Part shown: positions 32,761-45,029 of the stretch, in pieces
How the letters are laid out: every line of letters begins with the position of its first letter
Numbering within the stretch: the first letter of the stretch is position 1
From: Toxonevra muliebris
Taxonomy: Eukaryota > Arthropoda > Insecta > Diptera > Pallopteridae
NCBI GenBank assembly: GCA_963691655.1
Contig: OY829326.1
Location: 84,871,235-84,935,234 of the forward strand
Length of the DNA stretch: 64,000 bases
Reading direction: 5' to 3'
Translations under genes and position numbers: made by a program
Notes under the pieces: model-generated
The model's database searches: none
Told to the model about the DNA's origin: nothing
The model's input: the letters and a program-made list of their open reading frames with translations, nothing else

Positions 32761-32936
32761 TTGTTTGAATTTTTAACTTATAATAGAATTTTTCAGTCAA
32801 TTTTAAACTTAGTTTGGACTCAGTTTAACCGTCCAATATTTGCCCTTTAAACTGACTTTAACTTGCCATATGAATTTGACAGCTGCATTTTTTACTTCTA
32901 CATATGTATTTTCGGACAGAGAATTTTATGAGACTA

Positions 32937-33105
32937 GCAGGCTTCATCAAGCTTCGCTGCCCGGACCTGGCAAAGTAGGGGTAATACCAAAATTACAACA
33001 ACAATAAATTTTTGCAGAACCTATGGTCATATGAGTGTGTCAGTCTCCGATCAAAATATAATTATTGCACTAATCACTCATATCATTTACATGCCCAATA
33101 GCTAC
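32937..33105 (-). mobile_element. Helitron 3' end fragment, inverted
   Basis: This is the reverse complement of 28215-28387, including the GGTCCGG...GAAGC hairpin region and terminal CTAG (followed by T). The mariner at 33108 is inserted into it, and about 34265-34330 may be its continuation. Confidence 0.6.
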
Positions 33106-33107
33106 TA

Positions 33108-34262
33108 AGGAGTGAGATCGAAAAAATCTTAACATATATAAAATTCAATAATTTTTAAACGATTGATCTTAGTTTTGATTTTGTTTTTTTATTTATTGGT
33201 AATATTTTACAAATTACAGAAAAATATAACTTTTATAGTTCTAACCACTATTTATGAACTCGTGGACCTTTTTTGGTAAGCCTTCCTTTAGAGATTTGAC
33301 AGTTGTTTCCAACACCTTTTTGGAACAGTTTGCCCATCTTCGATATTTTGGGACACCTTTTTTGTGTTCTTCTTTTTCTTTTCACAAGAGGATTAGCTTC
33401 TCTTGGTACAAAAACTATGTTATTACTTTGGTACCACTCCACAGCTTTCTTGCCGTAGTGACATGATGCCAAATCGAGCCAAAAATATGTGGACACATTG
33501 TGCTCTCTCATGAAAAGAATAAGTCTTTTTTTCAAACATTCTTTGATGTATATTTCGGTATTTATAGAGCCCACTGTAACAAATGACTTGCTTATTTTGC
33601 TGCAACTGCATATAGCATGCCATACCAGGAATTTTTTTTGGAAATTTTGTCTGCTTTTGGATTCTAAATTGTTCTTCGACATTTCCTCTAGCATCAGCAG
33701 CATACAAATTTTGACCCGGAAGCTGCGTAAAATCTGCCAGTATATACGTTTCGTCGTCCATTATACAACATGAATATTTTTGTATGAAAATTTTTTGCAG
33801 CATTCCTGTCTGGAACTTTTTGGACTATGTATGTTTTCAAACCTGCATTGGCTTTAACTTTTCGCACCAAATAGTCAGAGCACTGGACTAACCGGGCAGC
33901 TTTTCTACCAGATGTGTTTGAAGATCTTTTCAATATGCTCTCTATTTTCTTGGCTTTCCCAATATCATATTTCCTATCGATGGTCAAATTCTCCTGAAAC
34001 TGTTGGAAACAGTTTGATGGCAGACCTTTAATTCTTTGGCTAATTTTTTGTAGGACCAATTTGGATTTTTTTGAAAATTGTTAATAATTTTAAGACGTAC
34101 TTCTTTTTCTTCACTCATTTTGATCAAACTCACAATAAAGTAACATGTTTGTCATTAAAAATAACAACTGACATATTTTTCAAAGATAACTAGATCAAAG
34201 AAATTTTTAAATTTTACACCCAAAAAAATTATTAGGTAAAAGATTTTTTCAATCTCACTCCT
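33108..34262 (-). mobile_element. mariner-like transposon
   Basis: The inverted ends AGGAGTGAGATCGAAAAAAT (left) and its near-perfect partner (right) lie exactly between TA dinucleotides at 33106-33107 and 34263-34264. The length is 1155 bp. A broken minus-strand transposase fills most of it. The family is Tc1/mariner, outside the classic Tc1 clade. Confidence 0.88.
33248..34110 (-). pseudogene. mariner-like transposase, broken, third catalytic motif deleted
   Basis: The N-terminal helix-turn-helix part (NTSGRKAARLVQCSDYLVRK, 33694-34059) is followed in another frame by MDDETYILADFTQLPG (first catalytic Asp). After a further shift come FLVWHAICSCSKISKSFV and FWLDLASCHYG (second Asp). After VPREANP the text jumps to a basic tail ending KKGPRVHK, so the usual region with the third acidic residue is missing. 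At least two frameshifts plus this deletion make the copy inactive. Confidence 0.8.
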
Positions 34263-34494
34263 TATAACTTACCACCTTCACACACAAACTGTAAAAGTTC
34301 AGTACTGTGCTGTAAATGGCTTTGGAGATATACAGTGAGTGTCACTCAAAACCGTACAGTAGTAGTTAAAATAGTAATTGTTCAAATTTTATGTTTCTCC
34401 AATGACCAAAAATGGAAACAAATTTATTAATTACACAGTTCAACAGCATTTTTGCAAGAGAGTATCCACCCTATAATCCTGAAAGGACATGTTA

Positions 34495-35617
34495 TATAGA
34501 CCATTTTTGTAAAATAAACTTATATTCCAACACGTCTCAGTTTTTTTTACTGTGGGTCAAAGATTTCATTTTTTGGTCGAAGGGAGCTGAATACTAAATG
34601 CAAAAAGTGATATAAATTGATGACTGAGAAAAATCATATTGGCAAAGTTGTATTGTAGAATTTTACGAGGATCATTCCTGTAGAACATTTTAACCCTTTA
34701 GGTCCTCTTTTTATGGGTCAATTCGACACTGTTTTTGATGGAAACCTAAAAAGTCCTTTCAAAAGAAACATTTAAAGATTAAAATATTTCACAAAAATAC
34801 TTACCAAAAAATTTCACTAGGGGTCACCAAAGGTATAAAAGTCATACAAATATAACGGTTAACGGCTGATAAAATTAAATAGCTTTTTACCTCTACCAAA
34901 TTTGCAATTTACGCGCCTGGTATGTAATCTGCCGCTTCCATCCAAGTCATGGACATAGAAGATACCAGTGTCCTGTCACCGCCTTTATACCAGGCGGTAC
35001 TTTCTCAAGTTGTACATATAATTTTTGGTATGCAAATTTTAGACGAAAATCGTGTTCCAAAATATTAAAAAAATGGTTTTTCAATTGTACTATGTATTTC
35101 TCTTCGCTTTTGATGATGTGTCAAATTTCCATAAATAAAACCAATCCTTTAGTTTTTCCGTCGATAAAAAAATATGGGTATGTTCGCTTATGCAGAACTG
35201 CAGAAGCAAAAACATTCAAAATGCAATATCTGGCAGCTGGTCAAACGTCAGAGGCGCCAGTTTCTTGCTGTTAAATGTGTGATCAGCAAACAAAAATCTA
35301 ATTTTTAACATTTCTGCTTCAGCAATTTTTAATCCTTAAATGTCCCTTTTGAAAGGACTTTTTAGGTTTCCATCAAAAACGGTGTCGAATTGACACATAA
35401 AAAGAGGTGCTAAAGGGTTGAAATGTTCTACAGAAATGATCCTCGTAAAATTCTACAATACAACTTAGCCGATAAGATTTTTCTCAGTCATCAATTTATA
35501 TCACTTTTTGCACTTAGTATTCAGCTCCCTTCGACTAAAAAATTAAAACTTTAACCTACTGTAAAAAAAAACTGAGACGTGCTTTACTATAAGTTTGTTT
35601 TACATAAATGGTCTATA
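34495..35617. mobile_element. Foldback-type element 1 with about 300-bp inverted arms
   Basis: The sequence from 34495 (TATAGACCATTTTTGTAAAA) inward to about 34793 returns inverted from about 35327 to 35617. The arms are some 85-90 percent alike, with landmarks such as AACACGTCTCAG, GGTTTCCATCAAAAAC and AAAGTCCTTTC. A 530-bp middle (34794-35326) has no recognized coding. The TATA next to both ends would fit a TA target. Confidence 0.75.
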
Positions 35618-38405
35618 CTAGCGATGTGCACTTCGACACATATGAGTAACAAACGCACATGTGTCGATGCTGAGCCAGTAAGGGCTAGACGCTGTAAGTG
35701 TAACGCTGTGTTGAGGGGAAGAGGAACTAGTATGGGAGAACGAATGTGATTTCTTTTATGTATATGTGCATGAGTTCATTGATTTCGACCCTGGAGAGAG
35801 TGTGGATGCTAATGCATAAGAAAACTTTGTACTTAGCTACACTTTACTCATACTTTGTAATTACTTTACCAGGTAAAGAAAATTTTTTTTAAATTAACTT
35901 TGTATATTGGAATTCCATTGTTGAATGCATATGGTATGTAATATTCCTGCTTGGTTGTTACTTTGACAGATCAAAAAAAGAGAAGCAACAAACGCGCTGC
36001 TGTCTGCTGATCAGGGATCCCAACTTTATAACTTAATATTTTAGATCCAATTAATAATTAACACAAAATGTAAATAATGTTTGTGTTTACGATCACAATT
36101 TTTATGCATATATGTAATATATGCAAATACATTTAGCAAAAATTAAAGAATAATAAAAATAAAAAATTAATAAAAGGTTTTACACAAAAAATATATACTT
36201 TTCATGTCTACAGATTGACAAAAAAAATTGAATTTTCAGTCGCCCACGAAAACGATCTCACTCTCCAATTCCCTACAATTAACTGAAATTGAAGTAGATT
36301 CCCAACAATTCGGGAAATTCCTTACAAGTTGGCATACCTACTGCCAATGCTCACATATTTTCGGCATTCTGGCAGAATTCACTAAGCCCATTTTTTTAAT
36401 TTCTGAGATGAAGCTAGTTTATGCAGTGGAAAACTTAAAAATTCAACAGATTGAAATATGGTACACATTAGTATACGTTTCAACTGGATCCTCAAAATTC
36501 TAATTTATTATGTCATTCTAATTATAGATGCTAATTAATATGGATGCAATTGAAAAAATTAATTTGGACTTAGTGATTTCTCTTTGAACGACGACGATAT
36601 GCAGGTATGAATCAGATGTTTATTTTAAATGGCGAACGTAAAATGGCGGCACAGGCAGGCGCGGTAGTGGTTGGTCACTGTAGTGACCAGTGCGTATTTA
36701 AGGGTTAACATTGCACCTCGTTGTGGTTCTACATTTTGTAACAGAAATGAAAAAAAGGCATTTGCCATATATCATAGTAAGAAGAAGATTTGTTTTTATG
36801 AATGTAAAAAAATGTACAAGAAGGATAATTTATTTAAAAGTTTATAAAATATAAAATATGAAAAGTTCCAACATTTTAGTTAAATATATTCAACATTTTA
36901 TCTCCATTTACTTATTTACAAATATTTAGGTAAAATGTTGAAAATAGTAATAACAATTCATTAAATCAGTAGAAAAAGATTCAAAGTACTTATATGAAAT
37001 ATGCAAAACCGCAACCAAGCGTTTACATATTTGTATATAAAGAATATATAAATACTGTAAATGCTGAATTTTAAATATTTGTTTTATCGAACACGTCAAA
37101 CTCATCCATTCATACATTTTTGTCTGCTGGATGTGTAGCTGTCAAACCATCGGTAATGCACCTCGTTGCTGGTTTCTACGATTTTGTGTTTCGATTCCAG
37201 CAATAACGAAAAGAAAAAGTTCATTATTTGTTTTTGTTCTCTGCTTATATCTTCTCTCTCTCGTTTGTCTTTGAATTTGTGTATGTATCCATATTTTCTA
37301 CTCCCGCTAAAGCAATGAATTTTACAACGATGCTTTGATCACTGAAAAAAATTGAAAAACTTCCAATGCTAATATTTTAAGTATTATTATATTTATATAT
37401 ATTTAAGATATGTCATATTGCATTGTCTTCCAGTTCTGGACTATATTTAAAATTTCAAGTCTCTAGCTCATCGGGAAGTTACTTTAAAATCGATTGCAGA
37501 GTTTGTCCCGAACAGACTGACAGACAGACAGACACCATTGAAAGCGAGTTGATATAAACGTGGTAAAAAATAAGATGTAAGAGGCAAACTTTGAATGCCT
37601 ATATCTTTTAAAACCGAGCTAACTTTACAAAACCCTTTTAGGGTTTTGTTACTCTAGATTAGTAATACCGACCTGCATTGGTCGCTTCTCCGTTAGAAAA
37701 ATGTGTTGCACAGTGTTATTTTTGGTTTGGATCAGATTACTTTTTAATGTCGCACAAAGAGTTAACGCTTTCTCCGAAATTAAACTTGTTTTAAAATTAT
37801 AATTTACAACAAAAATAATAAACGCATTCCGTGGTTTATTTGCTAGGGCCAGGTGAACGCGAACAGCATTGATTTTGGCATTTTTTTCACGTTTAAAACC
37901 GGTCTTAGGTTAAAAGAATGTAATAGTTTCAAGATTATTTTGTTTGGACACTGTAATATTGACAATGTGGAACATACTTCTACCGATTAAGCTGGAATAC
38001 AAAACTTCAAACTTAAAATATAACATGAACCAAAGTATGCATTCTAAATTTATTCGAGGTCGCTGAACACGAAAATACACTTTAATTTTTTTCCTATGGG
38101 TAAGTTTTCAAAATAATAGAAAATGGCGACTTTTCAGGTTACAATTATACTTACAAGCAAATGTCTCATTAACCATAGTTTCTATCGAGCCATGTCATAT
38201 ATCATTAGAAAAACAATTTAACAACGCATCAAATGTTCCTTCAGATTCTGTGATTAGTTTCTGTGAGAAAAACTTGTGTGAAAATTTCTCAAAAATCACA
38301 CCAAAATTTAACTTTCAGCAGACATATCTCAATCATTTAGAGTAAAATGTAAACAGGCTTGGTAATATTAGACGAGTAATTAAACTATAAAAGCAAAACT
38401 TTTTG
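35618..38405. other. Long AT-rich intron stretch
   Basis: No host exon. Seen within: an 18-bp palindrome TGGTCACTGTAGTGACCA near 36675; two GCACCTCGTTG...TTCTAC..TTTTGT copies at about 36712 and 37156; sequence at 37240-37380 related to the short Helitron; and a common dipteran-type phrase with GTCCCGAACAGACTGACAGA near 37507. The 36228-36503 open frame is not recognized and has no support. Confidence 0.4.
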
Positions 38406-38850
38406 CCCCAAAACTCTCGTACTAAAACTGAATTTCTATTCTCACTTTCGCGTAAAGAATGCAGTCTGCTGATTAACGTAATTACTGGGCATTGCTTTTT
38501 GAAGTATCATGCCAAAAAGCTCAGTTTGGTGGAAAACACCCTATGAAGATACTGTAATGGCTCTCTCACAAAGGTGAATTTAGAACAGATTCTTTGTCAT
38601 TGCCCAACACTAGCCATGTCTAGATTAAGGATGTTAGGGAGTGTGTTCTTTCTTTCTCTAAATGCCATAGCCAGTACAAATCTGAATCTATTAAAAACTT
38701 CGCACGGGCTACGGGTAGTTTTAAACTGGAAACAGTGTTAAATATAACTCGTAGTTCTTATTGACTCTAGTTTGTGGTAACACTATGGACCGGACGGTCT
38801 ATTTAAGGCAATCGCCGCCACTTCTAACCTAACCTAGCACTTGCAAAAAG
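38405..38850 (+). pseudogene. LOA-type LINE 3' end (5'-truncated)
   Basis: Plus-strand reading gives LLINVITGHCFLKYHAKKL, then EQILCHCPTLAMSRLRMLGS, the His/Cys C-terminal motif that follows RNase H in LOA/I-type LINEs. A stop interrupts it at NTL*RYC. The 3' end is near CTAACCTAACCTAGC at about 38840. The upstream RT and RNase H are absent, which is usual for 5'-truncated insertions. Confidence 0.72.
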
Positions 38851-40057
38851 TATCAGTGATTTTCACCCAGCAGTTTAGTAGCGGTTGAAAATGGGTTAAG
38901 CTGGCTTAAGCCAATGCATGCATGTTATAGTTAGCCCTTTAGGTGACATGTCAGATTACACTGCACTGAATACAGTATTATGGTGTTATCCCAGTTTACA
39001 CTGGCATTATCTCAACTGAGTTATGCACCATACCCACTGACGACGGCATTATATTATTTTGAAAAGAGGAAAAAAAAGAGTTTGCTTTTGTTATTTTAGC
39101 CAGGGTAGGTAGGGTAGTTGTCTTGTTTTTTTGTTGCTGCAAACACCCAAAAGGACAAAATGGAAAACCCAGTAATTCTGGAGATACAAGACTTTATTGA
39201 ACGCAAGACGCACACTTCGCGTCGCACTAACTCTTTTTTCTACGAGTTTGTAGTCCAATCGGTAGAGTAAAAATGCACCAAAAGTTAAAAAAAAATCTTA
39301 TCTGAGATTTTTCTACAATAATTGTAATTTTTTCACTAAAAACCTGAATAAAAAAAATATCGGACTTTTGAAATGTTTTACTGTTTTTGCAGCTTTAATT
39401 GCTTATTAATGTGTTTAAATATGGATGAATAATCATACCGCGAGTTCCAGCAATAGGTATTCTTGTGTAGGATAAACCCTCAATTTTAAACCTGAACGGT
39501 TTCATATTCTTTTTTTTAAATCATGTCAATCATCAGGTGTAAAAACGTTATTTTGATAAAAACGCGATGGAACTTTTTTTAGGGAATTATTATTTTCCAT
39601 TAGCCTCAGACATCTAATATTATGTACGAAAAAGATCAAATTCCCAAAAAAAAAATTTTAAAAAGTACTTTGTTTAACCCTAAAATGCACAATACGTCCG
39701 ATTTCAATTAAAAACATGCCAGTGCCCAAATGTGTAAAACCATTTTTCGTTTCATAAGTTACAACTTTCAAATTCACAAATTTGTAATAAGTGGCAACAA
39801 AAATTGTGAGAGAGCACTTGTACATTACAAGTGTAAAAAAAATTACGTTTCACGAAATGTTCGTATGACTTGCAAATAAACAATTTTTTTACAAATTTGT
39901 GACACTAATGTATGATAACATTTACCAATGAGCGAACAAATTAAAATTTTCGCGGCTTCTTTGATTAAGAAGTATTTCTACCTAAAAATTTTCAAATTAA
40001 TTATTTTTAAAACTCTTTTTTTATATATATATACATAAGAAAAATAAATTCATTTTA
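38851..40057. other. Intron with short repeats and a 36-codon open frame
   Basis: The segment 38958-39012 (CAGATTACACTGCAC, AATACAGTATTATG, CCAGTTTACACTGG) recurs at 42598-42651 in the same direction. A short plus-strand frame at 39160-39270 (MENPVILEIQDFIERK...) has a plausible start but no recognized family. From about 39720 onward TTACAA/TTGTAA words become dense, see 39720-41830. Confidence 0.4.
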
Positions 40058-41830
40058 AAAGGGCATAGCTGGGTTTCCATGTCAGAAATGCCCCCAAACC
40101 GAATCAAGTTTCGCATGGACCCTTTTGAAGCACTTGATTCAAGAATGATTTGGCTAAATTGTCAGACCATTATTTGCAATTTTTAATGCGTAATGGCAGA
40201 TTTTGTAAATTTCGTTTTTCGCGTTTTTCAGCCTAAGTAGTCATAGGAAAAATTAACAGTGATTTTTTGGTTTTGGAGACTTATTTGGAATTTTTTCGCG
40301 AATTTTCTTATGCGAAACTCGCGATGAAAAAAATGACGAAAATTTTTATATGCGATTTTTTCATACTAAAAATAGGTTTACCACTCTATTTTTTCCTATG
40401 TAAATAAGTGGCTTCCGAATACTCATACTCCAATTTTTTCTGATTTTTCCAAGGATCAATTTTTTTTTGAAATTTTGTTGGCTTCACATGAAAGCCTAAT
40501 GCAATTACAACAACAAACAATTCCATGATTTACTTACGTAGACTGAGTGGTTTGGTTCTAATGTAAAAAATTCGGTTTCTGCATTATTCTGGAAAAAGTG
40601 TACCTCGTAGGTTATTCCGCTGTTGTGTCCGATGACCCCCTATAATTTTTAGCAAGAAATATTTTTTCCAAAGACAGTATAATAGTTTTTCCAACGGTTC
40701 TCGTTTAACGGCTATTTTCAAGAGGAAGGGTAAAAGATGGAGGAAAGTGTATACTAAAAAATTGTTAATCTCTTTGTGTTTAACAACTTTGCTAGGGTGG
40801 TAAAAAAAATGTTTGAGTTTTCATAAATAAAATGTTCAAAAAAAAATTCTGCGAAAGTAACATATGGCTGATAGTTAATAGCTGTAATTGATTTTTTCAT
40901 GGCCTTATGGCATTTCATATGGAATGCCAATTTCGGTTTTTAATTTTTTTGACTCCCGTCCACACCTTGGAAAAATCTGTAAAAATTGGATTATGAGTAT
41001 TCGGAAGCGACTTATTTACATAAGAAAAATCAAAGTAGTAAACCTATTTTTAGTATTAAAAAATCGCATATAAAAATTTTCGCGATTTTTTTCATTGCGA
41101 ATTTCGGGTTAAAAATTCGGGAAATAATTTCAAATGTGTCTCCAAAACCAAAAAATTACTGTCAGTTTTTTCAGATTTTTCCTATGGCTAGTTAGGCTGA
41201 AAAACGCGAAAAACGAAATTTACAAAATCCGCCATTACTCATTAAAAATTGGAGATAATGGTCTGACAATTTAGCTAAATCATTCTTAAATCAAGTGCTT
41301 CAAAAGGGTCCATGCAAAACTTGATTCGGTTTGGGGGCATTTCTGACATGGAAACTCGGCTATACCCTTTGGTAGACATGTGTATTCATTTAAAAATTTT
41401 GTTTAAATTAATCTACATTCTTAAGATGCTGATTAAAAACTGTAAATATAAAAGCATACTGCTAAAAGTATGACGAAAAACGAAAAATAAACAATTGTAG
41501 CCATTTTACAGGCGATTTTTTTTTTGTAAGAAATTTTTACAAATGTTACAAATTTGTGATTAGTCGTCTGTTTGGTGAAACAAAAAACTACAATATAGTA
41601 ACATTTCTACAAATTTGTTACTTGTAAATTACAACTGCAAATCCTGTTTGGTGAAACAAATATTGAAAAATGTGTTATTACAAGTACTTGTGATTTACAA
41701 GTCCGAATTCACAATTGTAGGAATTGGGTGAAACCACATTTAAAGATTTTTTTACAATTTTGTGAGAATTTCCTTACAATTCACATATTTGTAAGTTGGT
41801 GAAATAGGCCACAGGAGGTATTATTTGTGA
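39720..41830. repeat. TTACAA/TTGTAA-rich repeat zone around foldback element 2
   Basis: On both sides of the foldback element, words such as ACAAATTTGT, TTACAAGT and GTTTCACCAAACAG (as TTGGTGAAAC on the plus strand) recur. At least three of the GTGAAAC words lie at 41500-41810. This suggests that the foldback entered an older repeat made of short inverted units. Confidence 0.4.
40058..41370. mobile_element. Foldback-type element 2 with about 400-bp inverted arms
   Basis: The left end AAAGGGCATAGCTGGGTTTC is mirrored by the right end at 41343-41370. The arms (40058-40455 and 40963-41370) stay recognizable throughout, for example GATTTTGTAAATTTCGTTTT, CCTATTTTTAGTA and CATACTCCAATTTTT. The middle of about 507 bp has no recognized gene. 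No target duplication is evident. Confidence 0.75.
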
Positions 41831-43075
41831 TTCCAAACAACGTTTGTTCTGCGAGTATTCAAATAAATTAGTTTGATTTTCATGGTTGACCCCAATATTA
41901 ACATTTGGGGATTATCTGGATAATAAATTAAAATATATATGTAATAGCTTTTAAATACAATTTTTTGGTGTTGTCCCATACCGTTTGGCATAATCTTTTT
42001 ATCACGGCAATATATTTGTTACATAAAAATTCTAAAATAAAAAACCTTAATTTAAGTTTGTGATCAGAAATTTTTGCAAAACATGCTTTCGAGTGAAAAA
42101 TAACTGTAACTAAAGGATAGTTATCATTTCCCCATTTTTTTTAATTGAATTTATAAAAAATTATCTTTTAGGAAAAAAATCACCTAATTTTTAATTTGAA
42201 AAACAGTAAAACTTTCTCTCTCTTGCATCAAAACCATTTAAGGGTTAAGTTAAAAAGTAACAAAACTATAAAAAATATATATATTTTTGGCGTAAAGAAA
42301 ATGTTTAAATGATTCATGAAATGTTAATAAATATATGATAAACATACAAAGCTAGTATATTTTCTTCTATTTTATTCTTCATAAGAAATTCGCAAAAAAA
42401 ACAGTAAAAAACACATCAAATGAAACACACTAAAGAAAAATATTTGTCAGCTCCTTCGACTAGTGTTTTGTGCTGTTTGTCAGCATTATGTTTGCAAATA
42501 GGTAGAAAATTTTCCATATTTAAAAATCCTTCGGTCTTCGGCTTCGGCCGAGAGTTAGAAGAGCATTATTTGCATCATGCGACAATTAGATGATATCCAG
42601 ATTACAATGCACAAATACAGTATTATGCTATATGCCCAGTTTACACTGGCTACAGTATTGGAATATCTTTTAGATCCAAATAGAGAAAAAAGTGGTCTCT
42701 TGGTTGAAAAAGAATCCTGATATACAAAATTTCAAACAAAATCAGCTGGCCCAAGTCATGGGTAAATCCAACTTTTTGGTGATTTTTTTTAACTTTTCCT
42801 CCAAGGGTGTTTTTGCCAAGGAATCCATTTTTGTACTTTATTTTGATCTAAAAAATATCCCAAAGCGACTCCGGAGTAAAAACCAGAAAGTGTACTTTCC
42901 CCTTGTACTGGGGTGCCATCTATGGGCCCACCGATTTTGTTGAATTTTTGTGCACCAAGGTTTTTCGGACCTTTCAAAAAACGATGACATGATGGGGGTT
43001 ACAAAAGACGCCTGGTATATGTCGATCCATTTTAGCGTGCATTATGTAAAACTTATCTATAAGGATATTTCTTAC
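41831..43075. other. Intron downstream of exon 4, with a repeat fragment
   Basis: No gene. At 42470-42560 (TGTTTGCAAATAGGTAGAAAA, AATCCTTCGGTCTTCGGC) there is a match to the right part of the piggyBac at 52420-52560, so this is probably a scrap of the same family. The frame at 42692-42943 is unrecognized. Confidence 0.45.
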
Positions 43076-43516
43076 CTGTAATCCACACATTCGCTTTGGA
43101 TGTCAAAGAAGGTATTCCATGATCCTTTACGGTTATTATGAGATGGTGAAACTTATGTTCCTCAAAATCCAATATATTTTTCAAATAAATATACCCATCT
43201 GAGCTATCTATGTAGAACAAGTCAGAATCGTTCCGCCCATTAATAGATTCAATTAGAAATGACAGTTTACTGTTTGCGTTCATATCACGATCGGATGCAT
43301 TTATTTTTAAAATTTGTGTTCCAATTATTAAATTTTCTGGAAGTGTTATATTATAATTATCTTCTTCTATGTCTGGGTAACAATCATTGACATCTTCAAC
43401 ACTTATAGATACAGTTACTTCAGCAAATATTCCAGATATACTATCTGTCGCACGAACTATAATCTCATGAACTTGTTTAGCTTCATAGTCCAAACCACCC
43501 ACAAGGTAAATTACAC
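43076..43516 (-). CDS. kug: Fat-like cadherin, exon 4 of window (residues 392-539)
   Basis: A 441-base exon that starts with two bases completing Gly392 and ends with the first base of Val539. The acceptor is a pyrimidine-rich tract ending TTTTTAG and the donor is ACAG|GTAAGA. It completes one repeat with the calcium motif GGLDYE (residues 398-403) and the segment ATDSISGIFAEV, closing with VEDVNDCYPDI. It then encodes nearly all of the following repeat (NYNITLPEN, NASDRDMNANS, LDFEEHKFHHL, VKDHGIPS). The joined strand runs VWIT-V-QDLNDNSPRF into exon 5. Confidence 0.88.
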
Positions 43517-45029
43517 CTAAAAAGAAAAAGTAGTATTAAGGTGTTAGGTCCAGTTAGAAGCGTTAAAAGTGAGTATTTTAAATAATTTTTAAATGAGTAT
43601 TTTAAATAATTTTTTTGACAGTAATTACATTTATTTCCAAAAACTTTATAAGAGCTATTAAAATAATTTTTTTTGGACATTTTTTTGTAACTTTTAAGTT
43701 TTTCGTTATCCACTTTCTTTTAAATAAAAATTAATAAAAGTCATAAAAACGTAGTAATATGCCTGGATTTGTTGCTTTTGATTTGCACAGTACTGTAATA
43801 ATATACCAACCATAAAAATACAACGCCGGTGCAAAAAGTAAAATAATATGTAAACAAAAAATTTTTCGATTTGTCAAAGATTTTTTTGTCAAAATGTAAA
43901 TACCTTATGTACTTTTTCTACCATTTCTCATAGTTGTCAGTAGGCTAAGCAGGTAGGTAACCTTAAAGTAACATTATTTTTGAAATAAAATGTCAAAAAT
44001 TACTGGTACACATAGTTTTGTTCATATGTACTGTATAAACAGAGTTAGAAAAATTGCTACAAATTAATTTAAAAATGGAGGGAATAGTTTTACAATTTCT
44101 TTGTAAATAGAAAGGAAATATAGCCAATATGTTTTAATAGGAATTAACGCTGTAATATTTACCAATTAGTAGATTAATTATTGAGGCTTCGTTGGCTTTG
44201 TATTATTTTTCAATTGTATTTCTTTGATTTTTATCAAATCAAAAATTGTTTTGTATGCTGATGATTAAAATATATTCTTAAAAATCAGAAGGTCATTATG
44301 GTTTGGAAACAGATCTAGATAATTTCGTTGAATAGAGTGGCGAAAACCTATTACCATTGGTTTTCTAAAAGTGTTTTTATATAATGTTTTCTAAACCACG
44401 TTCTTCTTTTGATTCATATAGACTTGTTATTTAGTTCTCTTTTGCTATTATTTATTTTTTAAGCTAATCTATAATCTCTTGCATACATACATACATATAT
44501 TCATAGATAATAAGTAGGGAGCGGATTTTGTGGACCTAAAAACTAAGAAGAAGGCAAAATAAATTTGCAAAAAAGACAGAAAGTGTTAAGCGAAAAAAGG
44601 CACAAAAAAGTCTGAAAGTCAGATACAATAAATAATAAGTAAAATAAGCTAAAACAATTTAGAACGCATAAAGTTCAAGACACTTGAATATTTGTTGTCA
44701 AAAGCAGTAATCGCTTAAGTCTGAAAATCCCATTTCGAGTAAACATGGTTTGAAGGTAATGTGATTGGTTACCACCAGTGATGCTACACATACAGTAATT
44801 ACTGTATTGTACAGTAATTTCGACCCATGTATAGTACGACAGTAATTAATGAAAAAATACAGTAATTTGGAAATATTAAGTTTTACTATGCATAGAACTT
44901 TTTCTTTAAATTCTACTCCTTTCAAAAAATTATATTTATAAACAAAAAAATAATTTCCATTATTGAGTTTTGGTTGTCTGTTCCAAAAATGGTGAAGAAG
45001 TATTTACGAGGTGTCAGCGTATGACCATC
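43517..45029. other. Intron between exons 3 and 4, left part
   Basis: No gene. At 43570-43612 the phrase GAGTATTTTAAATAATTTTT is repeated in tandem. At 44775-44880 the word ACAGTAATT occurs about five times next to CAGTGATGCTACAC, which looks like a hAT-type terminal and subterminal region. Confidence 0.45.

Noticed and set aside
36228..36503. 91-codon plus-strand frame
   Set aside because: Unrecognized, with no splice or family support and AT-rich surroundings.
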